IMG/VR virus record: IMGVR_UViG_3300046749_000116 | Location: 1-24,673 of that record | Length of the DNA: 24,673 nt | From: a virus | Direction: 5' to 3' (one strand) | Shown here: positions 22,648-24,673 of the stretch, piece by piece | Layout of the letters: every line of letters begins with the position of its first letter | Position numbering within the stretch: position 1 is the first letter of the stretch | Notes under the pieces: generated by a model | Seen by the model: the letters and a program-made list of their open reading frames with translations, nothing else | What the model was told of the DNA's origin: nothing | Database searches by the model: none | Program-made: the position numbers and the translations under genes

Positions 22648-24673
22648 AAGAGAGAAACAGACTACATAAAAATTACTATATCTACTACTGGTATGTCTGC
22701 TATTACTAAAAAGGGAGATAACAAAGGAGATATAAATGAAACTTCAGTTTACTTTACAATTGACTTTAACTGGGTAGATAATTCTGGAGTACACCATAAT
22801 AGAGAAATGTTTGATACTGGCTTTCAAGGAAAAGTTAGTGGTAAATATGCACATACTTTTGGTTTTAATATAGAACAAATAAAAGCAGACCATACAATCA
22901 ATGACTGGTCGATAAAAGTTACAAAACTAACTGCTAGTCCACAAAGTTCTGATTCAGTTGAACTACAAAATGCTATATATGTAGATAGTATTGAAGCGGC
23001 AATTGCAGATAAATTAGAATATCCATATACTGCTTATGTAGGTGGTGTAATAGACGCGGAGGCTTTTAGTAGCATACCTGCAAGAGGTTATGAGATAGAC
23101 GGTAAGTTAATACAGATTCCTACTAATCATTATCCTTGTGACTATAACGGTAGAAAACTTACTTTAAGTGACGCAAGTGCTTTTGCAGTTGGAGATGTAA
23201 TAAGTCAAACACTTAGCGTTAGTAGTCTTACTGCATCAGGTACTGCAGAAGAGGGGTATACTGCAACAGCAACAGTACCAGCACATGGAGTAGCAACTGG
23301 AGAAACTTTCAAAGCAACTATAGCAACTACAGCTACTCAAGACGAAGATTTTTATGAAGGAGAGTTTGTTTGTACAGCAGCTTCTTCTACTACATTCACT
23401 TATACACTAAATAAACCTTTTAATGACTCTACAGGAGCCTATAAAACTTTAACTTCAACTACTTGTACAGGAACTAAAACTGCAATTATGTTTAGTGGCG
23501 GTTTAGTTGATAAGAAAGCAGGCAATACACTTTACCTTAGAAATGTAGCAGGATCAACAAGTGCTGTTACTGGTGGGATTACAAATGGCGATGGCGATTC
23601 AGGAACTATTACTTCACAATCCCAAGTATTTATACCTGCAAACTATAGAAGAATTAAAGCTACAGAAAAACCTGGTACTGCCGAACAAGATTGGGACGGT
23701 ACATACTATTTAAGCTGGTGTAATAACCCAGCATGGGTATATCACGACCTTATAGTAAATAAGATATATGGACTAGGAAACTACGTAGACGATACACAAG
23801 TGAACAAATGGGAACTATTCCAAATTGGTAGATATTGTGATGAATTGGTACCAGCAGGTGTAGCAGCAGCAGATTTATTAAGTATACATTGTACAGAGGA
23901 TACTAACTATATTCCTAGCGGGTCAACTGGTCAACACGAGCCAAGATTTAGTGCCAACCTAGTAATTGGTGGGAAGCAAGAAGCTTTTAAAGTACTTAAC
24001 GATGTTTCTAGTATATTTAGAGGTATGTCTTACTGGTTAAATGGAGAAGCTTATGCTGTACAAGATTCAGAAAAAGACCCTGTATACCAATTTACAAATG
24101 CTAACGTAATAAACGGAGAGTTTAAATACGAAGGAACAGCAAATAAAACAAGAACAAATTCTATTATGGTTAATTGGAACAACCCCCAAGACTATTATAG
24201 GAGTAGAACAGAAATCGTAGAACTAGAAGAAAGTCTACAAAAGGATACTGAGTTTGTAAAACCAGAGGCAACTACAGCATTTGGTTGTACTTCAAGAGGT
24301 CAAGCAAGAAGGTTGGGTAAATGGAAGTTACTCACTAATAATTGGAACACCAATACTGTAACGTTCGAAACTTCTTTGAACGCAGCCTTTTTGCGACCTG
24401 GCGATATCATTCAAGTTATTGACCAACACAAAGAAGGCAAATCCTGGGGTGGAAGAATATCTTCTAGCTCTAGTACAACAGCAATCAATGTAGATAGAAA
24501 ACCAAGTGGCTTTGGTAATACAAGCGTAGAATCTGGTTATGCTGTTGGTGATTATAGACTCACATTAAGTTATGTAGGGTATAAAGCAATACTTGCACAA
24601 GATACTGCTACTATTGGTGGAACTGCATATGTACGAGGAGCACACCTTACTAGCATAACTACTGAAGAAGATG
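22648..24673 (+). CDS. Central tail tip (host specificity) protein J-like, downstream part, cut by window edge
   Basis: The frame of the J start continues from 22648 without any stop to the window end (about 675 residues). It carries gpJ landmarks: INDWSIKVTKLTASP, YPYTAYVGGVIDAEAFSSIP followed by a RGYEIDGKLIQIPTN-type stretch, NPAWVYHDLIVNKIYGLGNY, and FEAS-type later barrels such as LRPGDIIQVID. An insertion of about 120 residues at 23200-23600 has the GHG-type beta pattern also seen in the L-like protein (VPAHGVATGE, SSTTFTYTL). gpJ forms the tip that binds the host receptor. No ATG after the TAA has a good ribosome site; the first in-frame one is at 22693. The C-terminal receptor-binding part lies outside. 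Confidence 0.8.

Noticed and set aside
22735-22776. ATG at 22735 after GGAGATATA as a restart for the J downstream part
   Set aside because: It has a good ribosome site, but it is in another frame and reaches a stop after 13 codons; the J frame is not restored.
1-24673. tRNA genes, CRISPR arrays, insertion sequences, att sites
   Set aside because: Reading both strands I saw no cloverleaf-like sequence, no regularly spaced repeats, no transposase and no direct repeats at boundaries. A dedicated tRNA scan was not possible.

Overview
This window reads as part of the genome of a tailed double-stranded DNA phage with a long non-contractile tail (siphovirus morphology, HK97-type head, lambda-type tail tip). 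All supported genes are on the + strand. The DNA is AT-rich, AGA is a favoured arginine codon, and genes are packed with ATGA/TAATG overlaps. A Gram-negative host is likely: one cargo gene encodes an exported outer-membrane beta-barrel, both promoters are perfect sigma70 types, and the partial gene at the left edge looks like a CHASE2-type adenylate cyclase as found in proteobacteria. The run of very basic small proteins resembles what I know from marine phages; the marine origin is an inference. No integrase, repressor, replication gene, tRNA, CRISPR array, att site or insertion sequence was seen, so lytic versus temperate lifestyle cannot be judged.

Layout. (1) 1-905: C-terminal part of a membrane-anchored class III adenylate cyclase, cut by the window edge. 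(2) 909-4456: promoter P1 with an operator-like dyad at its predicted start, then about 13 small genes. These include a coiled-coil/membrane protein, a block of overlapping Lys/Arg-rich proteins, two mutually similar beta-rich proteins, a second small membrane protein and a TorF-family outer-membrane protein. (3) 4456-9682: large terminase, promoter P2, HNH nuclease, HK97 portal, a small basic protein, and one 675-residue polypeptide fusing prohead protease, scaffold and major capsid protein, closed by a strong terminator. (4) 9733-13748: head-tail connector, a large neck-region protein, tail terminator and major tail protein, again closed by a strong terminator. (5) 13801-18755: tail assembly chaperone with a -1 programmed frameshift site, and a 1375-residue tape measure protein. 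(6) 18755-24673: tail-tip genes in the lambda order M-L-K-I-J. The J-like gene contains an in-frame TAA and runs off the right edge.

How it works together. Terminase with HNH nuclease would package DNA through the portal into a capsid matured by the fused protease. The connector and neck proteins join head to tail. The chaperone pair G/GT loads the tape measure so the tube protein can polymerise to a fixed length, and M-L-K-I-J form the tip that contacts and opens the host envelope. The cargo region between P1 and the terminase may alter the host cell surface (TorF-like protein), help lysis (small membrane proteins) and supply DNA-binding or virion-internal basic proteins; these roles are inferences. 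No stretch above 300 bases lacks a gene.
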